A stretch of 10,526 bases of DNA from Methylococcus sp. UBA6136 (GCA_002423305.1 DIVI01000084.1:17207-27732); one strand, 5' to 3'; positions 1 through 6,989 are shown, counted from the stretch's first letter. Translations and numbers: made by a program. The notes: generated from the letters alone by a model not told the origin.

Positions 1-484
1 CATCAAACTCCCTTGCGGTGAGCGTGTTAAGCACCGATATGGAATCATCCTCCTTGGAGTAACGCTGGACAACTAGTCTTTGTGCCAGTTCCGGTTCAAT
101 GTAGGTTTCATTATTGCTGGTTCTTAGAACGGCCTCCACGAGCAATTCGGGTGCGCTGCTTTTGGTTATATACCCTTTTGCTCCAGTTTCTAGGGCTCTA
201 TTCACATATACGGTTTCATCGTACATGCTGAAAATCAGAATCCTGGCCGACGGATCTCGAGCCAGTATCCTTCGCGTTGCGGCAAGTCCGCCGATACCAG
301 GCAGATTCAAATCCATGATGATGACTCTGGGCTTTCGCTCGTGGTAGAGCTGACAGGCTTCCTCTCCGCTGGCGGCTTCGCATAGCACGTTAATCTTGTC
401 GGATTGAGCGAGCAGCATGCGATAACCGGCCCTGACGACGGCGTGATCGTCAACCAGCATGACTGAAGTAATTGGCTTATTCAT
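1..484 (-). CDS. NarL/FixJ-type response regulator (partial, C-terminus off left edge)
   Basis: This is a cytoplasmic two-component response regulator. I read 161 codons from ATG 484 to the window edge. The receiver domain (about residues 5-125) has the acidic pair D12-D13, phospho-acceptor D58 in IIMDLNLPG, switch Ser86 and conserved K108. Reading stops at LTAREFD, the start of a LuxR-type helix-turn-helix, so nearly all of the DNA-binding domain lies outside the window. The start is constrained by an in-frame TGA four codons upstream (494-496), and the N-terminus aligns with the neighbouring regulator. No clear Shine-Dalgarno is seen. It is a close paralogue of the regulator at 582-1280 (shared VDDHAVVRAGY, MDLNLPG and LVEAVL), follows it in the same direction after about 97 nt, and parts of it are AT-richer. 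No kinase gene lies between them, so the kinase at 1277-2605 may serve both; that is inference. Confidence 0.9.
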   Translation of the reverse strand, partial: MNKPITSVMLVDDHAVVRAGYRMLLAQSDKINVLCEAASGEEACQLYHERKPRVIIMDLNLPGIGGLAATRRILARDPSARILIFSMYDETVYVNRALETGAKGYITKSSAPELLVEAVLRTSNNETYIEPELAQRLVVQRYSKEDDSISVLNTLTAREFD

Positions 485-527
485 TGCGGCTGTTCATCGG
501 TATCTTGATGTCTATGGAAACCCCTTG

Positions 528-547
528 ACCGAGTTTAATGACTCGGT
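528..547. repeat. Perfect 7-bp inverted repeat between the two regulator genes
   Basis: ACCGAGT and ACTCGGT are separated by 6 nt in the gap between the two response-regulator genes. It could be a protein-binding palindrome or an RNA hairpin after the first regulator gene. No T-run follows on the minus strand, so it is not a standard intrinsic terminator. Confidence 0.5.
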
Positions 548-550
548 CGT

Positions 551-568
551 TTCCCTAGGAAAAGTTCC
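551..568. promoter_or_regulatory. Candidate binding site: TTCC-N3-GGAA-N3-TTCC
   Basis: Three alternating half-sites (TTCC 551-554, GGAA 558-561, TTCC 565-568) recur every 7 bp, upstream of the second regulator gene. The right part, AGGAAAAGTTCC, matches 11 of 12 bases of a site upstream of the PepSY promoter (3286-3297). The layout suggests a regulator-binding site for this cluster. Which protein would bind is unknown. Confidence 0.35.
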
Positions 569-581
569 TGAAATGAGGTAG

Positions 582-1280
582 TCACAGGCATGAGTCCGAC
601 TGCTCAGGGTGGGTTTGATCCTCGGTGAGTTGTCCCGGTGTCAGTAGTCGGTGTTCGTAAGCCAGCTTGACCAGTTCGGTATTGGTGCTGACGCCCAGCT
701 TTTCCTTGATGATGGTGACGTAGTTGCCCACGGTCTTGACGCTAATGCTCAGCGCCGTCGCTGTGTCGCGGACGCTGTGACCCTGGGCCATCAGGCAGAA
801 GATATCGAACTCCCGGGGCGTCAATGCGGCGATGGGATTTCCGGAAGGTGGAGTTTTTCGTCGTGTGGCAGGGGCCTGAATATTCAGGCTCGGATCGATG
901 AACGCCATTCCGCGACTGCAGGTCAGGACGGCTTCCACCAGTACCTCGGGATGGCTGCTCTTGCAAAGATAACCCAGGGCACCGGCCTCCAGCGCCCGGC
1001 TGACGTAGACCCCCTCGTCGTGAATGCTGAACACCAGAATCTTCGCCTGCCGATCGCGGAGGATGATGCGCCGGATCGCCTCAAGTCCGCCAAATCCCGG
1101 AAGATTCAGATCCATGACGACGAGGTCCGGTTGGTGTCTGGCGTACTTTTCACAACCCTCTTCACCGGTTGCCGCCTCAGCGATCACCTCAAGACCCTCG
1201 GTCTGACTCAGTAACAATTTGTAGCCGGCGCGAACCACCGCATGGTCATCCACCAGCAGGATGCGGACGGGTGAATTCAT
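582..1280 (-). CDS. NarL/FixJ-type response regulator
   Basis: A 232-residue cytoplasmic transcription regulator, the likely phosphorylation target of the kinase encoded just upstream. The receiver domain (about 5-122) has D11-D12, phospho-acceptor D57 in VVMDLNLPG, Ser85 and K107. A LuxR/GerE helix-turn-helix follows (about 152-210, LTPREFDIF through SVKTVGNYV), then a short polar tail. I chose ATG 1280 because it overlaps the kinase stop as ATGA, giving translational coupling, and has GAGG seven bases upstream. A GTG at 1298 would add six residues inside the kinase gene and is less likely. The length and architecture fit the NarL/UhpA/MoxX group. The target genes cannot be deduced from the sequence. 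Confidence 0.93.
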   Translation of the reverse strand: MNSPVRILLVDDHAVVRAGYKLLLSQTEGLEVIAEAATGEEGCEKYARHQPDLVVMDLNLPGFGGLEAIRRIILRDRQAKILVFSIHDEGVYVSRALEAGALGYLCKSSHPEVLVEAVLTCSRGMAFIDPSLNIQAPATRRKTPPSGNPIAALTPREFDIFCLMAQGHSVRDTATALSISVKTVGNYVTIIKEKLGVSTNTELVKLAYEHRLLTPGQLTEDQTHPEQSDSCL

Positions 1281-2605
1281 TGGACTGCCTCGGTGCACGG
1301 AATCAGTATGTGAAGGTTCAGGCCTTCACCCGGACGGGTGTCCAGTGCAAAGCGCCCCCCCAGACTGGAGACCCTTTCCTTCATGCCGTTAAGGCCAAAG
1401 CCTTTGGTGTGGTTCCGGGGGTCGAAACCCTGACCATCATCGCGAATGGTCATCTCGATCATCCGCGAAGCAGGCAGCTGCAATGACAGCCAGCCATGGC
1501 GAGCGTTTGCATGCCTCACCATATTGGTCAGTCCCTCCTGAGCCAGACGAAAAATCTGCAGGGCGACGTCCGCGCGAATCTGTCTGATGTTCGGGTCACA
1601 TTCCAGGTTGAATTGCATTTCGGGGTGACTCGTCTGCCACTGCTCGACCAGATCCTCCAGCGCGGCGGCCAGCCCCAGATCTTCCAGCGACATCGGTCGC
1701 AACCGTCGCATCATGTTTTTGACCACATGGAATAGCCGATCGCAGAGCTCGATGATTTGATCCGCCGCCGGAGCAGAGCTGTCGGTGGGCTTGCGGATGC
1801 TGGCACCGAGCAGCTTGATGGCCGTCAGGCATTGACCAAATTCGTCATGGATTTCCTGAGCCAGTATCCGTCGCTCTTCCTCCTGAATGGCCAGGGAATG
1901 CCGGGTCAGCGCCACGTTCTCTCGTCGAGCGTTTCCCAGGGTTTCCGCCAAATGATTGATGCCGCGTGACAGGCGGTCCATTTCGGGTAACGAAAAAGCA
2001 GGTAAACGATCGTCAAACTCGCCTTTTTCAATCTTCTCCAGCCCGTTGAGCATGACTTCGACCGGCTTGAAGGCGCGACCCACCGTGAAATGAATCAGCG
2101 CATAAATCGACGCGGCGAGGGCGATGAGAAGCAGCAGAAAGCCCCGCGTTTCCGACCAGGCTTCCATGATTTCGTCATCGGCATTGGCGGCAATGCGGAT
2201 ACGCATGGGCGATTTACCCGACTGATTGATGCGACGCTCAACCACCACGGGTTCGGGGGCGACCGCCCAGCGGAACCAGCCCGGCACCGGGCTGCCGCCT
2301 TCGCTGGGGCGGGCAGGTGTGGGAACTGCGGGGGAATCGCCGCCCACCGTGATTTTCAAGTGACGTGTCTTGTCGAGCTTGGCCAGTCGCTCCATCCAGT
2401 CGGACAGGGAGAGCGACTGAAGGCCCTCTCCTACCAGGGCTGTCTCGATCAGGCCCAGCGTCAGCCGAACGCTGGACTCGGCCTCATTGCGCACGGATTG
2501 CCGAGCATCATGAACGGCAAACAGGAAGCCTATTACCAAAATCAATACCATCGCCAAGCCAATCAGCAGGTTTAGCCGCGAACGAAGGCTGAGCTTTGAT
2601 TTCAT
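1277..2605 (-). CDS. Membrane sensor histidine kinase (HisKA_3 / NarX-UhpB type)
   Basis: A 442-residue inner-membrane sensor kinase that should phosphorylate the regulator encoded immediately downstream. Order: membrane helix 1 (about 11-31), periplasmic sensor region (about 32-154), membrane helix 2 (about 155-175), HAMP linker (about 176-230), HisKA_3 dimerisation helix with phospho-acceptor H253 in QEIHDEFGQ, and HATPase_c with N-box (E357, N361), G1 (DDGQGF, 389-394) and G2 (GFGLNGMKER, from 402). The periplasmic part, with its DARQSVRNEAESSVRL segment, resembles the LapD/MoxY-type sensor region; this is from memory and unverified. An in-frame start at 2698 would run into the PepSY gene, so I chose ATG 2605, although its Shine-Dalgarno is weak. 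The gene lies 40 nt after the PepSY gene and overlaps the regulator start by ATGA. The signal sensed is unknown. Confidence 0.92.
   Translation of the reverse strand: MKSKLSLRSRLNLLIGLAMVLILVIGFLFAVHDARQSVRNEAESSVRLTLGLIETALVGEGLQSLSLSDWMERLAKLDKTRHLKITVGGDSPAVPTPARPSEGGSPVPGWFRWAVAPEPVVVERRINQSGKSPMRIRIAANADDEIMEAWSETRGFLLLLIALAASIYALIHFTVGRAFKPVEVMLNGLEKIEKGEFDDRLPAFSLPEMDRLSRGINHLAETLGNARRENVALTRHSLAIQEEERRILAQEIHDEFGQCLTAIKLLGASIRKPTDSSAPAADQIIELCDRLFHVVKNMMRRLRPMSLEDLGLAAALEDLVEQWQTSHPEMQFNLECDPNIRQIRADVALQIFRLAQEGLTNMVRHANARHGWLSLQLPASRMIEMTIRDDGQGFDPRNHTKGFGLNGMKERVSSLGGRFALDTRPGEGLNLHILIPCTEAVQ
1288..1291 (-). promoter_or_regulatory. Shine-Dalgarno deciding the response-regulator start at 1280
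   Basis: GAGG on the minus strand, seven bases before the ATG that overlaps the kinase stop codon. It supports 1280 rather than the upstream GTG at 1298. Confidence 0.6.
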
Positions 2606-2645
2606 GTTGAAACGCCGACTCGGAGGAGAGCTTTGAGGGGGGCGG

Positions 2646-3164
2646 TTACTCCTTGCCGATTTGATAAATCTCCTGCTCATCGTCTTCAACAATCCCACCG
2701 GTCACGGCATCAACCTCCAGTTTGGCTTCGCTACCGTCGGCCTTTTCGATGTCGAACTCGTAGGAAGGGTTTCCGTTCGATTCGATTTCATACTCTGTTT
2801 CAACGATTTTGCCGGGGTGGGCCTTAAGCGCTGTCTCCTGAGCCTGTTTCAGGCTGATTTTTGCCTTGGATTTGAAGGCTGGGTGTTCCGGGCTATCGAC
2901 TTCCTGTTCCTCTTCTGTGATTTGCCCGGTATTTGCGTCGCACTCGAATTCCATGGTCCGTTCCTTGCCCTCTATTTCGAACTCATAAGTGGGCACGCCG
3001 CGCTCGGTTTTTAATTCCAGCTTGACCACATCGCCTTCCAGTTTGGCTCGCGCGGCCTGGAGACAGGTCTCCATGCTGACTTTGGTGGAGGGTGTCGGGG
3101 CCGACTGAGCAATAGCCGGATTGAACAGGAGTGCCAGGCAGGCCAGAGGGATGAGTGATTTCAT
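2646..3164 (-). CDS. Secreted protein with two PepSY domains
   Basis: A 172-residue exported protein. An N-terminal signal peptide (MKSLIPLACLALLF...) is probably cleaved near residues 19-22 (AIAQSA). Two PepSY-like repeats follow, about 30-88 and 101-162. Each has a helix rich in Ala and Lys, then strands ending in the pattern YEFEIEGKERTMEFECDANTGQI in the first copy and YEFDIEKADGSEAKLEVDAVTGGIV in the second. The protein is strongly acidic and carries two cysteines in the mature part (34 and 75). PepSY domains are usually extracytoplasmic and thought to be inhibitory or ligand-binding. It is the first gene of the signalling cluster, 40 nt before the kinase, so a role in modulating the kinase's periplasmic sensor is a reasonable inference. 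GAGG lies 11 nt before the ATG. Confidence 0.88.
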   Translation of the reverse strand: MKSLIPLACLALLFNPAIAQSAPTPSTKVSMETCLQAARAKLEGDVVKLELKTERGVPTYEFEIEGKERTMEFECDANTGQITEEEQEVDSPEHPAFKSKAKISLKQAQETALKAHPGKIVETEYEIESNGNPSYEFDIEKADGSEAKLEVDAVTGGIVEDDEQEIYQIGKE

Positions 3165-3229
3165 AGGTGTATTTGCCTCAATTGATGTGGGTGGATAAGT
3201 CGGCAGGGATGCCCGTTGATGGCTTTGTC

Positions 3230-3258
3230 AGCCTAGGAGACGGCTCCCTCATGGTCAA
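3230..3258 (-). promoter_or_regulatory. Predicted sigma70-like promoter of the PepSY/two-component cluster
   Basis: On the minus strand, TTGACC (3253-3258) and TAGGCT (3230-3235) are separated by 17 bp, about 65 nt before the PepSY start. The -35 matches 5 of 6 consensus bases; the -10 is weaker, which would suit an activated promoter. Prediction only. Confidence 0.45.
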
Positions 3259-3273
3259 GGATCCGGGCGGGCC

Positions 3274-3297
3274 ATTTGCAAATTCAGGAAAAATTCC
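3274..3297. promoter_or_regulatory. Candidate activator sites upstream of the PepSY promoter
   Basis: A perfect 10-bp palindrome ATTTGCAAAT (3274-3283) is followed by GGAA-AAA-TTCC (3287-3297). Taking the transcription start near 3223, they centre at about -56 and -69, a usual place for activator binding. The second element repeats the one at 557-568. Function is inferred from position and symmetry only. Confidence 0.35.
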
Positions 3298-3461
3298 CAT
3301 GGGTGGGCTAGGGGTTCGGGTGAAAAATAGCCACTTCACTTGAACATGGCATCGGCTGTTGCCGAGGGCATTCTCACCAGGCTCATTCAGTTTTACAGGC
3401 GATGGCGCATACAAAGACATTGAATTGGCATATCCCGGCTGAGGTGAGCATATATTTTGAG

Positions 3462-3590
3462 ATGGCTTCACTGGCTTATTTCTACCTGGCGGTTCTTGTC
3501 CTTCTGGTTGGATTGGTCAAGGCATTGAAAGCCTTTGCGGTCAGGAGGAGCGGTTCCTGCCGATGCAGAAATGCTCGATCAAAAAGGTAA
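3462..3590 (+). CDS. Possible small single-span membrane protein (doubtful)
   Basis: A 42-codon frame whose product has one clear hydrophobic helix (about residues 4-20, LAYFYLAVLVLLVGLV) and a very basic tail with two cysteines (CRC). This would predict a small inner-membrane protein with its C-terminus in the cytoplasm. It is weakly supported: the nearest Shine-Dalgarno-like GAGGTGA (3441-3447) is 14 nt from the ATG, and no good promoter is visible. It sits alone in the gap between the signalling cluster and the oad operon. It may be chance. The rest of the 3165-3712 gap holds only the regulatory elements listed. Confidence 0.25.
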   Translation: MASLAYFYLAVLVLLVGLVKALKAFAVRRSGSCRCRNARSKR

Positions 3591-3633
3591 GAGGTCGCAT
3601 GTGGCCTTGATCAACATTATCCCTGCCTTCGGT

Positions 3634-3662
3634 TCGACTTTCAGGGGGTGCCGAATTATCAT
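3634..3662 (+). promoter_or_regulatory. Predicted promoter of the oadGAB operon
   Basis: TCGACT (3634-3639) and TATCAT (3657-3662) are separated by 17 bp. The -10 matches 5 of 6 consensus bases and the -35 four. It would start transcription near 3669, about 45 nt before oadG. Prediction only. Confidence 0.4.
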
Positions 3663-3712
3663 ACCTAGCCTGCTCTTCGAGCCTGGGCCACCTGTTAACG
3701 ACCAGACCCGAT

Positions 3713-3952
3713 ATGGAACCATCTCTCACAGATATGTTGCTACCCGGCCTCAAGCTGATGATTACCGGCATGGGGATCGTTTTCCTGTTCCTGGCCTTGC
3801 TGGTTTGGATCATTGGCATCACTGCCAGGCTGGTGCAGTCGGTCAATCCGCAGCCAGAGCAAAACCGCCGCGCCGGATTGGCGGTGGAGCCCGATGAAGC
3901 CGAACTGGTGGCCGTGATTGCCGCGGCCCTGCAACAGCACCGCCGCCCCTAG
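3713..3952 (+). CDS. oadG: Oxaloacetate decarboxylase gamma subunit
   Basis: A 79-residue small membrane subunit that anchors the biotin carboxyltransferase subunit (OadA) to the Na+ pump (OadB). One membrane helix lies at about residues 14-38 (GLKLMITGMGIVFLFLALLVWIIG), preceded by a short N-terminus. The C-terminal cytoplasmic tail is polar and ends in ELVAVIAAALQQHRR, typical of the family. The length fits OadG (about 80-90 residues). It is the first gene of the operon and lies 57 nt before oadA. The start at 3713 has no strong Shine-Dalgarno; in-frame ATGs at 3734 and further down cannot be excluded, but they would shorten the N-terminus. Confidence 0.88.
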   Translation: MEPSLTDMLLPGLKLMITGMGIVFLFLALLVWIIGITARLVQSVNPQPEQNRRAGLAVEPDEAELVAVIAAALQQHRRP

Positions 3953-3998
3953 CGCGCATGGCGATTTCCTTCTCGCTTGCGGTCAAGTAGACAAACAC

Positions 3999-4003
3999 AA
4001 GGA
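3999..4003 (+). promoter_or_regulatory. Shine-Dalgarno deciding the oadA start at 4010
   Basis: AAGGA six bases before ATG 4010. It favours this start over an in-frame codon at 3977, which would add 11 residues of no family likeness. Confidence 0.6.
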
Positions 4004-4009
4004 TCGACT

Positions 4010-5800
4010 ATGGCTAAACCTCTGGGTATTACCGATGTGGTGCTGCGTGATGCGCACCAGTCGTTGCTGGCAACCCGCCTGCGGATTGATGACATGCTGC
4101 CGATTTGTAGCAAGCTGGACAAGGTGGGGTTTTGGTCACTGGAAAGCTGGGGCGGGGCCACCTTCGATGCCTGCATTCGCTATCTCGGCGAGGATCCCTG
4201 GGATCGTCTGCGTGAACTGAAGAAGGCCTTGCCGAAGACGCCGCTGCAAATGTTGCTGCGGGGGCAGAATCTTCTGGGATACCGTCATTACGCCGATGAT
4301 GTCGTCGACAAATTCGTCGAGCGTTGTGCCGTGAATGGGGTGGATGTGTTCCGCATCTTTGATGCCGTCAATGATCCACGCAATTTCGAACGCGCCATCA
4401 AGGCAACCATCGCCAACGGCAAGCACGCACAGGGTACGATTTCCTATACCGTGAGCCCGGTCCACACCATCGAGATGTGGGTGGATCTGGCCAAGCGCCT
4501 CGAGGATATGGGTTCCCACTCCATCGCCATCAAGGATATGGCGGGACTGCTGAAGCCCTATGAGGCGTTTGAACTGGTGACCCGACTGAAGAAGGCGGTC
4601 AAGGTGCCGATCCACATGCAGTGTCATGCGACTACCGGGCTGAGCACGGCCACCATCATGAAGGCGGCCGAGGCGGGCATCGATAATGTCGATACCGCCA
4701 TTTCCTCGATGAGCATGACCTACGGTCACAGCGCCACCGAGGCCGTGGTGGCAGCGCTGGCAGGTCAGGAGTGCGATACGGGGCTGGACCTGAAGCTGCT
4801 GGAGGAAATTGCAGCCTACTTCCGCGAAGTCCGCAAGAAGTACGCCCAATTCGAGGGTAGTATGCGTGGCGTGGATAGCCGCATTCTCGTCGCCCAGGTC
4901 CCTGGCGGTATGCTCACCAATATGGAGAGCCAGCTCAAGGAGCAGGGCGCCCTGGATCGTTTCGACGAGGTGCTCAAGGAGATCCCCAAGGTTCGCAAGG
5001 ACCTTGGCTACATTCCGTTGGTGACCCCCACCTCACAGATCGTGGGTAGTCAGGCCGTCATCAATGTGATGATGGGAGAACGCTACAAATCCATCACCAA
5101 GGAAACCCAGGGCGTTCTGAGAGGGGAATACGGCGCCACGCCGGCGCCGGTCAACAAAACCCTGCAAAAGAAGGTGCTGGGGTCTGACAAGCCGATTACT
5201 TGCCGTCCGGCTGATTTGCTGGAGCCGGAAATGGACAAGCTGACCGCCGAGCTGAAGTCCCAGGCCAAGAAGGATGGCGTGAAGCTGGCACAGAACGAGA
5301 TCGACGATGTTCTGACCTATGCCCTGTTCCCGCAGATTGGCTTCAAGTTTCTTCAGAATCGCGACAATCCCGCAGCGTTTGAACAAGCACCGCAAGCCGA
5401 TGCTTTGTCCGAGGCTCCTCATGCACACGCTGCCACCGGCGAGTTCGATGTTACCGTCAATGGCCGCAGCTATCGGGTCGAAGCCCCCAGCGCCGGGGTC
5501 ATCAGTATCAATGGTCGCAACTACAAGGTGGATGTAGCGGCGGCGGGCGCCAAACCGGCGGAGGCCATCACGGCCAGCAAGGGCGAGGGTGAAATGGTCA
5601 AGGCGCCCATGGCCGGTCATATCCTGCGCATCAATGTGACGCCCGGTCAGCATGTCGAGCCCAATACCGTGGTCATCGTCATGGAAGCCATGAAGATGGA
5701 GACGGAAATCCGTACCCGAACGGGAGGCATTGTTTCCAATATTACCGTCAAGGTCGGGGAAACCGTGGCTTCCCAAGACGATCTGCTTACGCTGGAATGA
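4010..5800 (+). CDS. oadA: Oxaloacetate decarboxylase alpha subunit (biotin carboxyltransferase)
   Basis: A 596-residue peripheral subunit that moves the carboxyl group of oxaloacetate to its own biotin, yielding pyruvate; OadB then decarboxylates carboxybiotin. Domains: HMG-CoA-lyase-like carboxyltransferase barrel (about 5-275), with RDAHQSLLATR containing metal ligand D14 and the probable carbamylated lysine K175 in AIKDMAG; conserved PYC/OADA domain (about 290-460); linker; biotinyl domain (about 525-596) with biotin-accepting K562 in EAMKMET, 34 residues from the end as is usual. Oddity: where I expect an HxH metal pair, the protein reads MQCHATTG, with Q204 before H206. Just before the biotinyl domain two similar short segments, VNGRSYRVE and INGRNYKVD, follow each other. 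Homologous subunits occur in two-part pyruvate carboxylase, but oadG and oadB on either side settle the call. Confidence 0.95.
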   Translation: MAKPLGITDVVLRDAHQSLLATRLRIDDMLPICSKLDKVGFWSLESWGGATFDACIRYLGEDPWDRLRELKKALPKTPLQMLLRGQNLLGYRHYADDVVDKFVERCAVNGVDVFRIFDAVNDPRNFERAIKATIANGKHAQGTISYTVSPVHTIEMWVDLAKRLEDMGSHSIAIKDMAGLLKPYEAFELVTRLKKAVKVPIHMQCHATTGLSTATIMKAAEAGIDNVDTAISSMSMTYGHSATEAVVAALAGQECDTGLDLKLLEEIAAYFREVRKKYAQFEGSMRGVDSRILVAQVPGGMLTNMESQLKEQGALDRFDEVLKEIPKVRKDLGYIPLVTPTSQIVGSQAVINVMMGERYKSITKETQGVLRGEYGATPAPVNKTLQKKVLGSDKPITCRPADLLEPEMDKLTAELKSQAKKDGVKLAQNEIDDVLTYALFPQIGFKFLQNRDNPAAFEQAPQADALSEAPHAHAATGEFDVTVNGRSYRVEAPSAGVISINGRNYKVDVAAAGAKPAEAITASKGEGEMVKAPMAGHILRINVTPGQHVEPNTVVIVMEAMKMETEIRTRTGGIVSNITVKVGETVASQDDLLTLE

Positions 5801-5802
5801 GG
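5799..5802 (+). promoter_or_regulatory. Shine-Dalgarno of oadB overlapping the oadA stop
   Basis: GAGG shares two bases with the oadA TGA and sits six bases before ATG 5809, pointing to coupled translation of alpha and beta subunits. Confidence 0.6.
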
Positions 5803-5808
5803 TAAACA

Positions 5809-6939
5809 ATGGACGGTTTGATTCAGCTGTGGGCGAGCACGGGCCTGTCCAATTTCCAGTCCGGACAGGTGGTCATGATGATGGTCGGGTTTGGGCTGCT
5901 TTACCTGGCGATCAAGAAGGAATTCGAGCCCCTGCTGCTGCTCCCGATCGGCTTTGGTGCGGTCCTCAGCAACATCCCCGTTGCGGGAATCGCGGAGGAG
6001 GGCGGACTGCTGTCCTATCTGTATCTCGGGATCAAGTCCGGCATTTTTCCACTGCTGATCTTCATGGGCGTCGGTGCCATGACGGATTTCGGTCCCATGT
6101 TGGCGAATCCAAAAACCCTGCTGCTGGGTGCCGCTGCCCAGTTTGGAATTTTCGGCACGCTGTTTGGCGCGCTGGCGCTGAATTTGTTGCCCGGCATTCA
6201 CTTTACCTTCAAGGATGCCGCCGCCATTGCCATCATTGGGGGGGCGGATGGCCCAACCTCGATCTATGTGGCCTCCAAGCTGGCACCGGAGTTGCTCGGG
6301 GCGATCGCGGTCGCGGCTTATTCCTATATGGCGTTGGTCCCGTTGATTCAGCCGCCGATCATGCGCGCGCTGACCACGGAAGATGAACGTCTGATCGAGA
6401 TGGCCCAGCTGAGGCATGTCAGCCGACTGGAGAAGATCATTTTCCCCGGTATTCTGTTGCTCCTGACCGCCATGCTGTTGCCTTCGGCGGCCCCGCTGAT
6501 CGGCATGTTCTGCCTGGGCAATCTGGTGCGGGAATGCGGAGTGGTCGAGCGACTGAGCAAGACCGCCCAGAACGAGCTCATCAATGTCGTGACGATTTTC
6601 CTGGGCCTCTCGGTGGGCTCCAAGCTCAGTGCCGATCAGTTTCTGCGGCCCGAGACGTTGGGGATTCTTGGTCTGGGTGCCGTGGCCTTCAGCTTCGGTA
6701 CGGCGTCTGGGGTGCTGATGGCCAAGTTGATGAACGTCATTTCTCCGCTCAACAAGATCAATCCGCTGATCGGCGCGGCCGGTGTTTCGGCTGTTCCCAT
6801 GTCGGCGCGGGTCGCCAACAAGGTTGGCCAGGAGTCCAATCCCCACAACTTCCTGCTCATGCATGCCATGGGGCCGAATGTCGCCGGTGTCATTGGCTCC
6901 GCGGTCGCGGCGGGTGTCTTGCTGGCACTGGTGCAGTAA
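5809..6939 (+). CDS. oadB: Oxaloacetate decarboxylase beta subunit (Na+ pump)
   Basis: A 376-residue integral membrane protein that decarboxylates carboxybiotin on OadA and couples this to Na+ export. Many hydrophobic segments run along the whole chain. Family motifs are intact: GGADGPTSIY with D147, and NPLIGAAGVSAVPMSARV with N318, G322, S327 and R334. At a steady offset of 55-56 these match the functional residues D203, N373, G377, S382 and R389 that I recall for the Klebsiella subunit (recalled, not checked). HAMGPNVAGVIGSAVAAG ends the protein, as usual. It starts 8 nt after oadA with a good Shine-Dalgarno and is the last gene of the operon. Methylmalonyl-CoA and glutaconyl-CoA decarboxylase beta subunits are related, but the OadA partner favours oxaloacetate. 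Confidence 0.95.
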   Translation: MDGLIQLWASTGLSNFQSGQVVMMMVGFGLLYLAIKKEFEPLLLLPIGFGAVLSNIPVAGIAEEGGLLSYLYLGIKSGIFPLLIFMGVGAMTDFGPMLANPKTLLLGAAAQFGIFGTLFGALALNLLPGIHFTFKDAAAIAIIGGADGPTSIYVASKLAPELLGAIAVAAYSYMALVPLIQPPIMRALTTEDERLIEMAQLRHVSRLEKIIFPGILLLLTAMLLPSAAPLIGMFCLGNLVRECGVVERLSKTAQNELINVVTIFLGLSVGSKLSADQFLRPETLGILGLGAVAFSFGTASGVLMAKLMNVISPLNKINPLIGAAGVSAVPMSARVANKVGQESNPHNFLLMHAMGPNVAGVIGSAVAAGVLLALVQ

Positions 6940-6989
6940 TCGTGAAGCGTCGGGCCGCGATTTGTGCCGACGCGGAATCATCATTCAGT

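Noticed and set aside
651..1214. 187-codon plus-strand open frame opposite regulator 1
   Set aside because: It lies wholly antisense to a gene with clear receiver and helix-turn-helix motifs, and its product shows no recognisable domain.
3178..3471. 97-codon minus-strand open frame in the gap before oad
   Set aside because: Low-complexity Pro/Ser-rich product with no Shine-Dalgarno; it covers the predicted PepSY promoter.
4136..4849. 237-codon minus-strand open frame opposite oadA
   Set aside because: Antisense shadow of the strongly conserved carboxyltransferase domain.
5647..6984. 445-codon minus-strand open frame opposite oadB
   Set aside because: The product is rich in His, Gln, Arg and Asp with no domain, as expected for the antisense of a GC-rich membrane-protein gene.
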